Positions 38,290 through 47,870 of a DNA stretch of 64,000 nt are shown piece by piece (the stretch's first letter is position 1; every line of letters starts with the position of its first letter). Where the stretch lies: assembly GCA_017479885.1 (NCBI GenBank), contig JAFVBR010000025.1, forward strand, positions 119,279-183,278, written 5' to 3'. The notes under the pieces are model-generated. The model was not told the origin of the DNA and searched no databases. It saw nothing but the letters and a program-made list of their open reading frames with translations. Source of the DNA: Paludibacteraceae bacterium. Its GTDB lineage: Bacteria > Bacteroidota > Bacteroidia > Bacteroidales > Paludibacteraceae. A program made the translations under genes and the position numbers.

Positions 38290-38943
38290 TTAATACCGCG
38301 TTCTGCGTCTTCTCTTAGAAATCAACATCGCCACAGTAACTGTGATTATTACTATAACAATTATAACGCCAGCATACTTTATGACAGGAGACATCATTGC
38401 CGTACGGTTTATTTGTTTTAGCTGTGATATGGCAGGTTCTGAATGAAGAATCCTAACTATATCAGATATAATATGCATAATACCACTATCAAAACCTTCT
38501 TCTACAATATAGGGAATATTATCATCCAGTATTTTTCCGCACATTTCATCGGTCAGAACATTCTCCATTCCTGCACCTGTAAGAATTCTTATATCTCTGG
38601 TATCACTAACTAATAAAACGAGAATACCTGTATTTTTCTCACTATGACCAATTCCCCATCGGTTAAATAAGTTGATAGCAAAGTTTGAAATGTCCGTTTT
38701 AGTAGTATCATAACATCCTATCACTACTACAGCCATCTCCACATCTAAATCTTGCTCAAGTCTTTGAGTCATCATATTAATATTTTCAACAGTTATATCC
38801 GACAAAAGACCGTCAGGATTACTCACATACAAATTTTCTCCATATACCTTAGGGTTAGGCACTGAAGAAGGCATATATATTGTCGCCATTACTTGTATGG
38901 TTTCCAATAGTACCAGCCACAACATAATTAAAAACTTTTTCAT
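38290..38943 (-). CDS. TPM-domain membrane protein
   Basis: A 217-residue protein with an N-terminal signal (residues 1-20), a TPM domain with VEMAVVVIG, NLFNRWGIGHSEKNTGILVLL and IRILTGAGMENVLTDEMC, and a C-terminal helix (about 188-208) followed by KRRRRTRY. TPM proteins act in the periplasm or envelope; some have phosphatase activity. It lies 8 nt after the 351-residue gene and is likely cotranscribed. Confidence 0.85.
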   Translation of the reverse strand: MKKFLIMLWLVLLETIQVMATIYMPSSVPNPKVYGENLYVSNPDGLLSDITVENINMMTQRLEQDLDVEMAVVVIGCYDTTKTDISNFAINLFNRWGIGHSEKNTGILVLLVSDTRDIRILTGAGMENVLTDEMCGKILDDNIPYIVEEGFDSGIMHIISDIVRILHSEPAISQLKQINRTAMMSPVIKYAGVIIVIVIITVTVAMLISKRRRRTRY

Positions 38944-38951
38944 TGTATTGC

Positions 38952-40007
38952 TTATTTTTTTCCCACATGCTGTTTCACCATACCGCCACGGACCCCTTCA
39001 AGCATTTTGGTTATATAATCCGCAAAGCTTAAATCCTGCGAATAGAAGCCGATTTCATCACTCGCATACTTGCTCGGGAAGGCGAGTATCGCCTCCGTCG
39101 TTCTGCTGTTGTTTGCAGGTTTTATAAGCCAACAGCTCATGGTAAGATACTCGTTCAGCGGTATAAGTTCTATTCCGTGATATTCATAGAATTCTGCAAT
39201 GCAGTCTGTCATATCCGAATACATTTTCTCATAGTCTGCGAAGTGAATTTCATCCAAAGTCTTGCCATTGCCCAAGTAGAAATGTCGTATTGTATCAAGT
39301 TGGTGACACAGCCTATTTATCACTATGTCGGTTTCAGTCTGCACTATAGTATCCTCTTCAAGCATTATATTTGTCAGATATCCCTGCACGGCATTTTCTG
39401 CGGCTTTTCTGTCATCGTCTCTCGTCCTGACAAAATATTTTTCTGTTATCAATGAATCAACCTGCCTTCCATATTCAACGGAACGTTCCTTTGATTCACT
39501 GAGATATGCATATTTCTCCTTTTGAATATTTGGAATATAATTGGAAGATATCCTACCTTCAAGCACCATCCTATGAAAAACAGAGTTCATAGGGAAGGTG
39601 GAGTGATTGCTATAATATGCCACAATAACCTTCCCCCCTTGTCGCGAATGATTTATCAGCATCTGATTAAACTTGCGAAATTCCAACGGACGGCTTTTAA
39701 TACCATAATAAAGGACATCCTCAAAAATAATCACAGTATCTTGCAATTGCAATTTCTCAAAGACCCTGTTAATCTCCGTCAAGTAATTGGGGAATGTTCC
39801 AAGGAATCGCGTTGAAAGAGATTGCCTAACCTCATCCAACTGTTTCACCGTTTCCTCAAAATGCTCATTATTCTGCATTTCCTGTCGTTGTTCTTTATAT
39901 ACTTCGTATGCAAAGAAAACAATAGACAATGCGAATGCAAATGTTGCAGACTTAGCCAAGCCTGTAACTATACGGTATGTTTTAGAATCCTTGAACTTCT
40001 CCAGCAT
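38952..40007 (-). CDS. hypothetical single-pass membrane protein
   Basis: A 351-residue protein, not recognised. A single helix lies near the N-terminus (residues 15-36), then a coiled-coil stretch (KEQRQEMQNNEHFEETVKQL), then a soluble domain with VIIFEDVLYYGIKSR and KVIVAYYSNHS that suggest an alpha/beta fold. It sits between the 245-residue lipoprotein and the TPM gene with gaps of 48 and 8 nt. Confidence 0.6.
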   Translation of the reverse strand: MLEKFKDSKTYRIVTGLAKSATFAFALSIVFFAYEVYKEQRQEMQNNEHFEETVKQLDEVRQSLSTRFLGTFPNYLTEINRVFEKLQLQDTVIIFEDVLYYGIKSRPLEFRKFNQMLINHSRQGGKVIVAYYSNHSTFPMNSVFHRMVLEGRISSNYIPNIQKEKYAYLSESKERSVEYGRQVDSLITEKYFVRTRDDDRKAAENAVQGYLTNIMLEEDTIVQTETDIVINRLCHQLDTIRHFYLGNGKTLDEIHFADYEKMYSDMTDCIAEFYEYHGIELIPLNEYLTMSCWLIKPANNSRTTEAILAFPSKYASDEIGFYSQDLSFADYITKMLEGVRGGMVKQHVGKK

Positions 40008-40055
40008 GGAATTCTACAAGTTTAGTGGATATTTTCCCTTAATTTATAATATTCG

Positions 40056-40793
40056 TCACCACTGCTCCAACCAATCGTACATCTTGTCAAGCATTCCCAT
40101 TCCTTCTTCTACCACAGTGTTTTTCAAACTTGACCAACGTGTATTGTTTATCCGAGTTGTGACAGTATCATTTAGTGCGGCAATCTGTACACTCTTGTCT
40201 GCATCATATTCATATCCTGCCAACTCTCTCTTTATTTCGGCATGACGAACTTTCACACTATCACGCTGTGCAGATGTAATATTCGCACCATTATTCTTGA
40301 CATACTTGCATAGTTCCAGAAGTTCTATAACAGGTTGCATAGAAAAATACTTTTCGCATTGTTTTTTCAAGCTGTCTATCTCTGCCTTCCTATCGGATGA
40401 ATATACATAACCTGTCATATCTTCAAACACAGCCGTGTACGTTTTCCTTGCATCCTTCCACTGCTCCTCTGTCAAATTATGATAATTACCCAACTCACCC
40501 GTAAGATCCTCTAATTTACGAACCGGACGTAACGAATACTGCATCTCACATATCTTCTGCAACTCTGCGACTTTATTTTTTTCTTTCTCGTTCAATTCTG
40601 TGCGATTGAGATTCAGCTTCAACGCATCGTACACTTTTCGAGACTCTTGCCAATCGTCTTCGCTATAGTTGCCGCAATCCTTGATTAACTCTGTAGTGAA
40701 CTTTTTCAAGTCTCCCACCAAAGTGTTTTCACGTGTATTACATGCTGACAATAGGGCTACTATTGCCAACATACAAACATAATTTGCTTTCAT
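40056..40793 (-). CDS. lipoprotein with three W-motif repeats
   Basis: A 245-residue predicted lipoprotein (lipobox LLSAC). The body holds three related helical repeats: YSEDDWQESRKVYDAL, LTEEQWKDARKTYTAV and a degenerate ITSAQRDSVKVRHAEI, each followed by a conserved second helix. It resembles DUF6565-like Bacteroidales lipoproteins, though I am unsure of the number. The 109-residue lipoprotein encoded upstream carries one such repeat. The start at 40793 gives the signal peptide; an upstream ATG at 40841 would not. Confidence 0.7.
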   Translation of the reverse strand: MKANYVCMLAIVALLSACNTRENTLVGDLKKFTTELIKDCGNYSEDDWQESRKVYDALKLNLNRTELNEKEKNKVAELQKICEMQYSLRPVRKLEDLTGELGNYHNLTEEQWKDARKTYTAVFEDMTGYVYSSDRKAEIDSLKKQCEKYFSMQPVIELLELCKYVKNNGANITSAQRDSVKVRHAEIKRELAGYEYDADKSVQIAALNDTVTTRINNTRWSSLKNTVVEEGMGMLDKMYDWLEQW

Positions 40794-40809
40794 TGCTCCA
40801 GTTATTCTT

Positions 40810-40992
40810 TTATTGGTTGTTTTCTTTATTCTTGTTAGCACGCACTATCCCGATTATATCAAATATCAGGAATACCACACCTGCGACTACAAGCGCAATT
40901 GAACTGTCAGTTCCTTTCAATACGAACTGACCAGATAGCCCCATTATTATCAAGGCTATACTAATTAAAAGTCCAAAAATTCTACCTGCCAT
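40810..40992 (-). CDS. small two-helix membrane protein
   Basis: A 60-residue protein with two hydrophobic helices (about 5-21 and 31-50) and a charged end (RANKNKENNQ). Not recognised. It lies between the two W-motif lipoprotein genes with gaps of 16 and 31 nt and resembles the other small membrane protein of the unit in plan but not in sequence. Confidence 0.6.
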   Translation of the reverse strand: MAGRIFGLLISIALIIMGLSGQFVLKGTDSSIALVVAGVVFLIFDIIGIVRANKNKENNQ

Positions 40993-41023
40993 ATTATTTT
41001 ATGTTAATTAATTACAACTGATT

Positions 41024-41353
41024 TTATTCACCTTTCATTACTTCCTTTATATCTTCCCATAAACCGTTAGCCTTGTTTTTGCCGAAGAAAGCATAGCACT
41101 CTGCTTCCAATTTTTTGACATAGAGTTTCTCTTGCGAAGTCATCTCTGACTCATGCTCACTCAGGTCAGCACTTACTGCATCGTATTTTTCGGATGCCTG
41201 AGTCCATTGTTCGGGAGTGTAGCTGTTACTTTTCAGATACAAGTCGCGAGTAAGTTTCTCAAGTCTGCAAATATCTGCCTGCTTTGTATTGCAGGAAGTC
41301 AATGCCGACACTACTGCTATCAGCACTGCAATAAAGAATGTCTTTTTCTTCAT
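41024..41353 (-). CDS. small lipoprotein with one W-motif repeat
   Basis: A 109-residue predicted lipoprotein (ALTSC lipobox near residue 21) with one repeat, YTPEQWTQASEKYDAV, followed by a helix ending in CYAFF. It is a shorter relative of the 245-residue lipoprotein. The start at 41353 gives the signal peptide; a longer frame from 41398 would run into the protease gene. Confidence 0.65.
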   Translation of the reverse strand: MKKKTFFIAVLIAVVSALTSCNTKQADICRLEKLTRDLYLKSNSYTPEQWTQASEKYDAVSADLSEHESEMTSQEKLYVKKLEAECYAFFGKNKANGLWEDIKEVMKGE

Positions 41354-41385
41354 AATCTTTATGTGTATTTGGTTAACGATAGTTT

Positions 41386-44300
41386 TTATTTGTACCACTC
41401 AATTTGTTCAAGATTCATATCAAGCAGTCTCAATAGAATGATTTTGAATTTTGATTCAATATTTACACAAACCGGTGGAGTTGAGAAAGCACGTCTATAG
41501 GTATTCTGCCATATAAGATCCTCATTCGGCTCTATATGCACATACAGTGACTTCGAAGGATTAATAGCTACTGTATCATTGCACAACATAAACACTTCTG
41601 ATTTTTCATCCATTTCTACAAGAAAATCAGTTATCTGCCGTCTCTCATTGGTCAGATAAGCATACTGCTCTTTCCCGCTCATATATTTGTATATACTGAA
41701 GTCTTGCAATACTTGCTCTGTAATATCTCCGATATGCTCAACAAGCGCATTGCGAAACAATGTGAATGCCTCCTCGTCAACCTTGTATCCTTCAAAGAAA
41801 TTATAGAGATGAGTATCCTTCAATATGTATGCACCTTTCTGAGCAAAGAACTTGTCCAAATCCTCATTCTTCAGCATAGGAATAAACGGGGGCTGTACAT
41901 CCGGCGACATGCTCCTTAGTATTCTGTTATTTTCATCTGCAAGTGAACGAATGTTCAAAATAAATGATGCCAATATACGTGCTTTGGTTTCCAATGCATC
42001 ACAAGTATTGAAAAAGTATGTCAGCATTGAACCTGCGAGATGGAACTTTATGCCCAACTCATTCCGGCTCTTTTCAAGCACACCTTTTGCTTTTGCCTCA
42101 TTTTCTATCTTCTCATCATACATCTCAACCAACTCACGTTTAGCCTTCTTGTATCTAAGGAAAAACAACAAAAAGGCAAGGGCTGTCACGCTGTAACATA
42201 TCAATGCAAGCCACCACTTATGACACCAACCCAGTACATTGCAAGCCACCTTGTAGCTTTTTATTCTCGCCTGCATCTCAAAAACCGTAATCTCCCTGTT
42301 CTTCTTACTATACGGGTCCTTCACACTTGCAGCCAAATTTCCGGGGTTCTTCTTCTCACATTTTTCAACCAACTTCGTGTATTCTTTTCCCCGGACTTCA
42401 TACTTGTGATCCAACACGGCAACCATAATGAAAAATACAGCCATAAGCACTGCCACCAGACCGTACTTGACAAACGTCCAGCGTTCATGGCGCTCATAAC
42501 TTGTAAGTTCGTTTGATTTTTCCTCCAGGAGATTGTTTATTGCCACACGCTTTTCTTCTATATCCTTCTGATAACATTCATCTGCTGCCTTACGCATCTG
42601 CTGCCTTATGTTCGGATTCTTCAGTTTCTGCTTCATGTTCAGGCAGTATGTGCTATAAACAGCATCTTCCTGCTCCAAGTCTCTGAGTTCCGCCTTCGCT
42701 TCGCCAAGCAATATTCGGTTTATTCCATACTGAACCTCTGTATCATTCTTGTCAAACTCAAGATGCGGTATTTGAGGAATACCCGGTCTTATTGTCACCT
42801 TTTCTGTTATTGTCCTTGCAAGTTCTATTTCAGTCAGTATTGCCGCATAATTTGTCAGGCTTGAATCAGTTATATATGCATAGGGCATCATCACATAACC
42901 ACCATTCCCGAAATCAGTTCCCCAAGAATTTCTTACTTTGAATGCACGAGCCTCATCATTATAGCCGCAGATTACCATCGCATGATTTCTGTTCACATTT
43001 TCGTCTGCTGCTGCCCGCTCCTCCCGTGTCGGTATTGATACAAATCCCGACACTCCTTGCCCGAAACTGTCATACAACCGCGTACTAAAAACGACAGGAT
43101 AACCGTCTGATAGTGCTGAACGTATTGCATCCACATCGAGTTCCACATTTTTCGCACAGGCGAGTTTCCTGTCAAGAGCTTCTTCGTATGCTTCTGCAGA
43201 CGGACGGATATTATAAGTTGTTTGAGCAGTACCGTATTGCCATTTTTCTTCCGTACATATACCCTTCTCTGCCAGACTTTCAACGGCATAGTTCAGCACA
43301 GAACCACAATCCTCTTCCGTCTGATTGGCCTTTTCTCTGGCATTATAATACAAGAACTGCTCACTCAAATCTATCTCTTCACCTGTCTTCTTCTTGTACA
43401 GATATTCAAATACACTTGCAAGTGAGAATGCAAGGCAGGCACCTTGAGCCCCCTGATCCTTGACTTTGGGCATAAGACTGCTCAAATCTACTGACGTTAT
43501 TGTCGTTGGATGTGGCGTATATTGTTCTTGGAGAGGTATTTCATTCACCTGCGGCAAAAGTTTGTACTTGCGTTCGCCGATTGTGAACTCACCATCACCT
43601 ACAAAACTATCAGTTGAATGTTCCTGCAAATGCATTTGTTCTTCCAGACGAGCCTGCTCCTTCTGCAACTCTCTGATGTAACCCATTGTCCTGCGCAATT
43701 TGATGCGATTCTTACGCATCTCATCTATCGGATAATACGCTTCCTCTCCGTTGTCTGACAACAATGCATCATACACTCTGTCTTCGTGAGACAAAATATA
43801 ATTATTGGTGCCTATAAATTGTTCTACTGCTTCCCTCTCCAAATCATGTATGCTGAGAATATCTTCATCATACAGGTCGTTAATAAACAATTCGTCATCC
43901 TGACCCAATATGGCGGAGAGAATAGCCTTCTTTTCGGGTAAGGACAACTCATCATCCTTTACGTATGACTCTATTTGCTCTTGCATCTTATCGAACTGAA
44001 TCTGTAGATAAGTATCAGTTCCTGCCACAATTTCCTGCTCTGTTTCATGCTTGTCAAGAGCTGTCTTTATCTCTTTTCTGTAAATATCACTTAGCAGTTT
44101 CAGCCATGGCTTAAGCAAATCATTTGCACGCTTTGAGACGGCATTTATATCCACTTTGTCTATTGTTATTTTCTCCTGTTCAGCGACCCTTTTCAACGTC
44201 TGTCTCAGTACATATTCCCTGAAATAGAGTTTGTCCAATTGCAGCATCGACAATCCCATCGTCTGGAAATCAGATTCTGAACGCAAACTGCCGAATACGC

Positions 44301-44955
44301 TGATATAGTCTTCTATCATAAGCAGGGTCAACTCTCCCAAGATACGTGTCAACGAATTCTGCTGAAGTGACAATGCAGTTCCCCCGTTCTGATAGTCCTG
44401 TATCACTACCAGATGTTGCAATATGGAATGTTTCTTTCTATATTCTGACAAATACCTCAAACTATCACCTGTCAATTTCTGCAATCCAAGCAAATCCAAA
44501 TCCGTCCCATAGTCTGAAAACACATTCTTGCATATATCACCCGCAAGACATATAACATCGATATCAACATAATTAAAACCACCCTTCTCTATTGCCGTTA
44601 TGTATGCACTTATCCTCTTCACATCTTCAAGTAACGGGACAAACAAACACAGATGAAGATTGGCGAAATCTCCCTTGTTGTGTATGGTTATCATCTGACG
44701 GTGAATATCCTGCACAAATCTCGGGAATGCTTGAGGAATCTCATCTCCCGTCCATTTTTCTTTGAGGACACAGTCATATTCGCCGTCTTTTTCTTCCGTC
44801 TGCATTATATTGACACCCATATCATAGGTGTCGAACAAATACGAACGATAATAACTTCCGGTTTCTTTGTTCCCCATGCGAAGAACGTATTTGTGCATGG
44901 CAAGCAGACAGTCACCTGCCTGCTTGCCAAACATTATATTTACAGAATGTCGCAT
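41386..44955 (-). CDS. membrane-anchored papain-type (C1) cysteine protease
   Basis: An 1189-residue protein. Residues 1-450 have no family I recognise. A papain-type domain spans about 480-710, with the oxyanion Gln501, nucleophile Cys507 (QGAQGACLAFS), His658 (NHAMVICGY) and Asn676 (RNSWGTDFG), so the triad looks intact. Two membrane helices follow at about 827-847 and 913-933, with a soluble helical segment after them. No signal peptide is visible, so the protease domain may lie in the cytoplasm beside the tubulin-like proteins, but orientation is unproven. It lies 66 nt downstream of tubulin-like A. Confidence 0.85.
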   Translation of the reverse strand: MRHSVNIMFGKQAGDCLLAMHKYVLRMGNKETGSYYRSYLFDTYDMGVNIMQTEEKDGEYDCVLKEKWTGDEIPQAFPRFVQDIHRQMITIHNKGDFANLHLCLFVPLLEDVKRISAYITAIEKGGFNYVDIDVICLAGDICKNVFSDYGTDLDLLGLQKLTGDSLRYLSEYRKKHSILQHLVVIQDYQNGGTALSLQQNSLTRILGELTLLMIEDYISVFGSLRSESDFQTMGLSMLQLDKLYFREYVLRQTLKRVAEQEKITIDKVDINAVSKRANDLLKPWLKLLSDIYRKEIKTALDKHETEQEIVAGTDTYLQIQFDKMQEQIESYVKDDELSLPEKKAILSAILGQDDELFINDLYDEDILSIHDLEREAVEQFIGTNNYILSHEDRVYDALLSDNGEEAYYPIDEMRKNRIKLRRTMGYIRELQKEQARLEEQMHLQEHSTDSFVGDGEFTIGERKYKLLPQVNEIPLQEQYTPHPTTITSVDLSSLMPKVKDQGAQGACLAFSLASVFEYLYKKKTGEEIDLSEQFLYYNAREKANQTEEDCGSVLNYAVESLAEKGICTEEKWQYGTAQTTYNIRPSAEAYEEALDRKLACAKNVELDVDAIRSALSDGYPVVFSTRLYDSFGQGVSGFVSIPTREERAAADENVNRNHAMVICGYNDEARAFKVRNSWGTDFGNGGYVMMPYAYITDSSLTNYAAILTEIELARTITEKVTIRPGIPQIPHLEFDKNDTEVQYGINRILLGEAKAELRDLEQEDAVYSTYCLNMKQKLKNPNIRQQMRKAADECYQKDIEEKRVAINNLLEEKSNELTSYERHERWTFVKYGLVAVLMAVFFIMVAVLDHKYEVRGKEYTKLVEKCEKKNPGNLAASVKDPYSKKNREITVFEMQARIKSYKVACNVLGWCHKWWLALICYSVTALAFLLFFLRYKKAKRELVEMYDEKIENEAKAKGVLEKSRNELGIKFHLAGSMLTYFFNTCDALETKARILASFILNIRSLADENNRILRSMSPDVQPPFIPMLKNEDLDKFFAQKGAYILKDTHLYNFFEGYKVDEEAFTLFRNALVEHIGDITEQVLQDFSIYKYMSGKEQYAYLTNERRQITDFLVEMDEKSEVFMLCNDTVAINPSKSLYVHIEPNEDLIWQNTYRRAFSTPPVCVNIESKFKIILLRLLDMNLEQIEWYK

Positions 44956-45021
44956 ATTATATAATCTATTAGTTGTTACCTGTTTTCTTCATTATATACA
45001 GACCGGGATTTGCTTGAGACT

Positions 45022-47814
45022 TTATTTGCCAAGTTCCTTCTTTACATAGGTAACCTCCTGCTGCATCAATTCCTTTACAGGAGTCTGATTTCTTGTGTTC
45101 GACTTGAACTGAACCGGAACTTGTGAATATTTCTCAACATAGTGTTGACGGACATCGGCTATCAGCAGTTTGTATGCATCCTTGCCCATGTTGTTAATCT
45201 TCTCGTCAATCAGTTCTTCAAAGCGATCTTGTATTGTCTTCAGGTTCCTGTCAAAGAAATTGAATGCCTGATCACGATAATGCTCTCCTGTATTGAACCA
45301 GAAGTTATCCATGGGATCACCATTCTCCTCATCATAATAGAAATATGTACGCTTTTGGTCGTCATACTTTATCAACCCGAATATCAATCCGTTAACCCAC
45401 AAAGCCAATGCATCGTCTGACGACTCTTTCGGCATCATCTGATAGTGTTCGTCCTTCATCCGCTGCTCTATATTCAAATCGAAGTGAAAGTTAGTATCAC
45501 TTCTGCCACCCTCACGCTCGTACAACTCAACGCCATCTATCGCAAATGCGGGAACGGTTCCGTCCTGACGATAAATGATGATACGGTCTTTCAAACCGGT
45601 AGATGTAAACGACACATTCAGAGTGCTGTCATTCATTTTCTTGAAGTTGTCATTCTTGGTGAAGCGGCTGTTCTTGCTGTCAGGCAGACAAACGAAGTAA
45701 TAACGGTTGATAGCCTGCTGTACTTCTTTCTTTCCGCGCGTTGTCAGTTTGCCGTGACCGTTTATCTTCATAAACGGCATTGCCTTGTCCATTGCACGTT
45801 TTACTATCTGCTGGAACTGCTCATCCGTTTTCTCGTTTATTACATCATCAATTGTCTTTTCCTCCCACTGTTTATATACGGGAAGCTGCTCCGTATATTG
45901 ATTCATTGCCATAGACAACTCTGCGGAATCATTCAGATAATACAAACTCTTTGCCGGGAGATTCTGTATGAACTCGGAAATAACAAGAGTTTCATCTGTT
46001 ACTTTAATCAAATCCCACGACTCCTCCGACAAATCCACCTCCACAGTATTCAGAGAAGTACTCTGGTTCTTTCTGCGTGTCAGTTCCTGAGATATTTCGT
46101 CTGCCTGTTTCTGCAATATCTGCTTGATATTTGTCACACGCTGATACTCGCCCTCTACTTTCACAAGCAGTCCATTGAAGAACTGTATGGCACTATTACG
46201 GCGAATTATCTCTATTTTCGTCCTAATCAGATTTTTCGTTATCTGCTTTACATCGTCAATACGCTCCTGGAGTTTGCTCCTCGACTTGAACGTCTTGTCA
46301 GCATACCTTTTCAGTTCCTCTATTGCCGCTTTCTGCTTGGCTTCTAATCCCGATATACCGTCTTCCAATTCTTCCTTCTCCTGAGTCATCTCACTAACAA
46401 ACAGATTCAACTGACGGGTAATACCTAACAACGTATCATCTGCGTATGTCACACCGCAATCACCTGTAGAAAGCAACTTCTGCACCTCCTCAGTCAGTTG
46501 CGTCTGTACGCGTTCCTGTAGTTCCTGAAGATTCTTTTGTGCCGTCCTTGCCACCTGCTCCAATGTACGTTTCTGGAAATCATCCACTATAGGTTCAGGA
46601 CGCAGAGCCTCTTTGTCATCAATGTCAAAATCCTTTACTGTTGCAGAGCAAAGATAATTAATCACATTATCCTGACCCTTGTTCTCACGTATATTTACCT
46701 CCGGGAGGTCAATCCAACGGTTAGCTTCCTCATCTCCACTCTCACAAGCATTCAACAGTCTCTGTATGATACGCTGTTTTACAAGCAGACCATACACTTT
46801 AGCCAATTCGCTTCCGCGGAACACTATCTGACTCGCACCTATACATGAAGCCCATGCTTTTTTGTTCTGAACGTCCAAATCACCTTCAATCATGCATTTT
46901 TCCACATTGTTGGTAATACTTGCCGTTTCCGTTCCTATCTGACCAGCAGCACTTACCAGTGCCAGACTTATCATCTCTGCGAGATTGTCAACATGGCTGT
47001 AAACTATATTATTGTCATTCTTGTTATCCACAAAGAAGAACGCATCAAACGGTGGAACGTTCGCATCATATTCTGCACTCATCCAGTCAAAATGAACGGC
47101 TTTGTCATTTGGACTAAGATGCATAAGGAAGTCCAAATCCTGTATGGCACCATACGCATTAGGTTTGGTTTTTGCCATAGCATTACCAATCTTGTTCATC
47201 TCATGGAACACATTCGGCAATACACCGTATCCGCATATATTCACTCCGCGGGTTCCTGAGTTATACATACTCTTTAGCAGATATGCAAGATCAAGAAATG
47301 TACCGCAACCCGTACCACCACAGACACTGAATACGATGTGAACATCTACTACGTTATCCGGCAATAATTCATATATAGGATTGTCTATTATAGTATTGCT
47401 GCTTATCTGTGCATATACGTTTGAAATGGCGTTCTTGACATAGGTAATGTTATTTATCAGTGCCAAACGACCATTGGTACGAACCTGGCCTGCACCTTTA
47501 TCAAGATTCTGAATCATCCGCACATTGTTCTCCGGCAGCCATGACAACTGCCGACGGTTTGAGTTGTAATAGTCTATCGGATTTCTGACACTGATAGAAC
47601 ACTGCTCAAACGGTTCCAACATGACATCAGTACCGTCTTTAGTCTGCAGTTTCTTGTCATATACACCGCCATCCGTATCTATTCCCAAGAAGCCTATCAT
47701 CGGCGGCACCTTGCCGTCATAGTTGTCAACAAACATCTTCTTTGTGCGAAGAATTGCATTCATACCGGTTCCTCCCAAACCGATATAGAAAGTTTTTCTT
47801 AGTTTTGTTCTCAT
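45022..47814 (-). CDS. tubulin/FtsZ-like GTPase-fold protein A (Tubulin_2 type)
   Basis: A 930-residue paralogue of the protein at 35223-38024. Nucleotide-binding motifs are IGLGGTG at residues 11-17 and GGTGCG at 166-171 (VFSVCGGTGCGTFLD). The middle is highly charged, with long helical heptad-like stretches (about 430-640). The C-terminal third is shared with its paralogue (LKDRIIIYRQ, VPAFAIDGVEL). It is cytoplasmic by absence of a signal. It begins 56 nt after the lipoprotein gene. Like other Tubulin_2 proteins its role is unknown; a polymerising role with membrane partners is inferred from family and neighbours. Confidence 0.87.
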   Translation of the reverse strand: MRTKLRKTFYIGLGGTGMNAILRTKKMFVDNYDGKVPPMIGFLGIDTDGGVYDKKLQTKDGTDVMLEPFEQCSISVRNPIDYYNSNRRQLSWLPENNVRMIQNLDKGAGQVRTNGRLALINNITYVKNAISNVYAQISSNTIIDNPIYELLPDNVVDVHIVFSVCGGTGCGTFLDLAYLLKSMYNSGTRGVNICGYGVLPNVFHEMNKIGNAMAKTKPNAYGAIQDLDFLMHLSPNDKAVHFDWMSAEYDANVPPFDAFFFVDNKNDNNIVYSHVDNLAEMISLALVSAAGQIGTETASITNNVEKCMIEGDLDVQNKKAWASCIGASQIVFRGSELAKVYGLLVKQRIIQRLLNACESGDEEANRWIDLPEVNIRENKGQDNVINYLCSATVKDFDIDDKEALRPEPIVDDFQKRTLEQVARTAQKNLQELQERVQTQLTEEVQKLLSTGDCGVTYADDTLLGITRQLNLFVSEMTQEKEELEDGISGLEAKQKAAIEELKRYADKTFKSRSKLQERIDDVKQITKNLIRTKIEIIRRNSAIQFFNGLLVKVEGEYQRVTNIKQILQKQADEISQELTRRKNQSTSLNTVEVDLSEESWDLIKVTDETLVISEFIQNLPAKSLYYLNDSAELSMAMNQYTEQLPVYKQWEEKTIDDVINEKTDEQFQQIVKRAMDKAMPFMKINGHGKLTTRGKKEVQQAINRYYFVCLPDSKNSRFTKNDNFKKMNDSTLNVSFTSTGLKDRIIIYRQDGTVPAFAIDGVELYEREGGRSDTNFHFDLNIEQRMKDEHYQMMPKESSDDALALWVNGLIFGLIKYDDQKRTYFYYDEENGDPMDNFWFNTGEHYRDQAFNFFDRNLKTIQDRFEELIDEKINNMGKDAYKLLIADVRQHYVEKYSQVPVQFKSNTRNQTPVKELMQQEVTYVKKELGK

Positions 47815-47870
47815 ATTGCTTATTATATTGTGTTGGTTATACTTCTGTTCCTAATTTTTTAATACTATTA

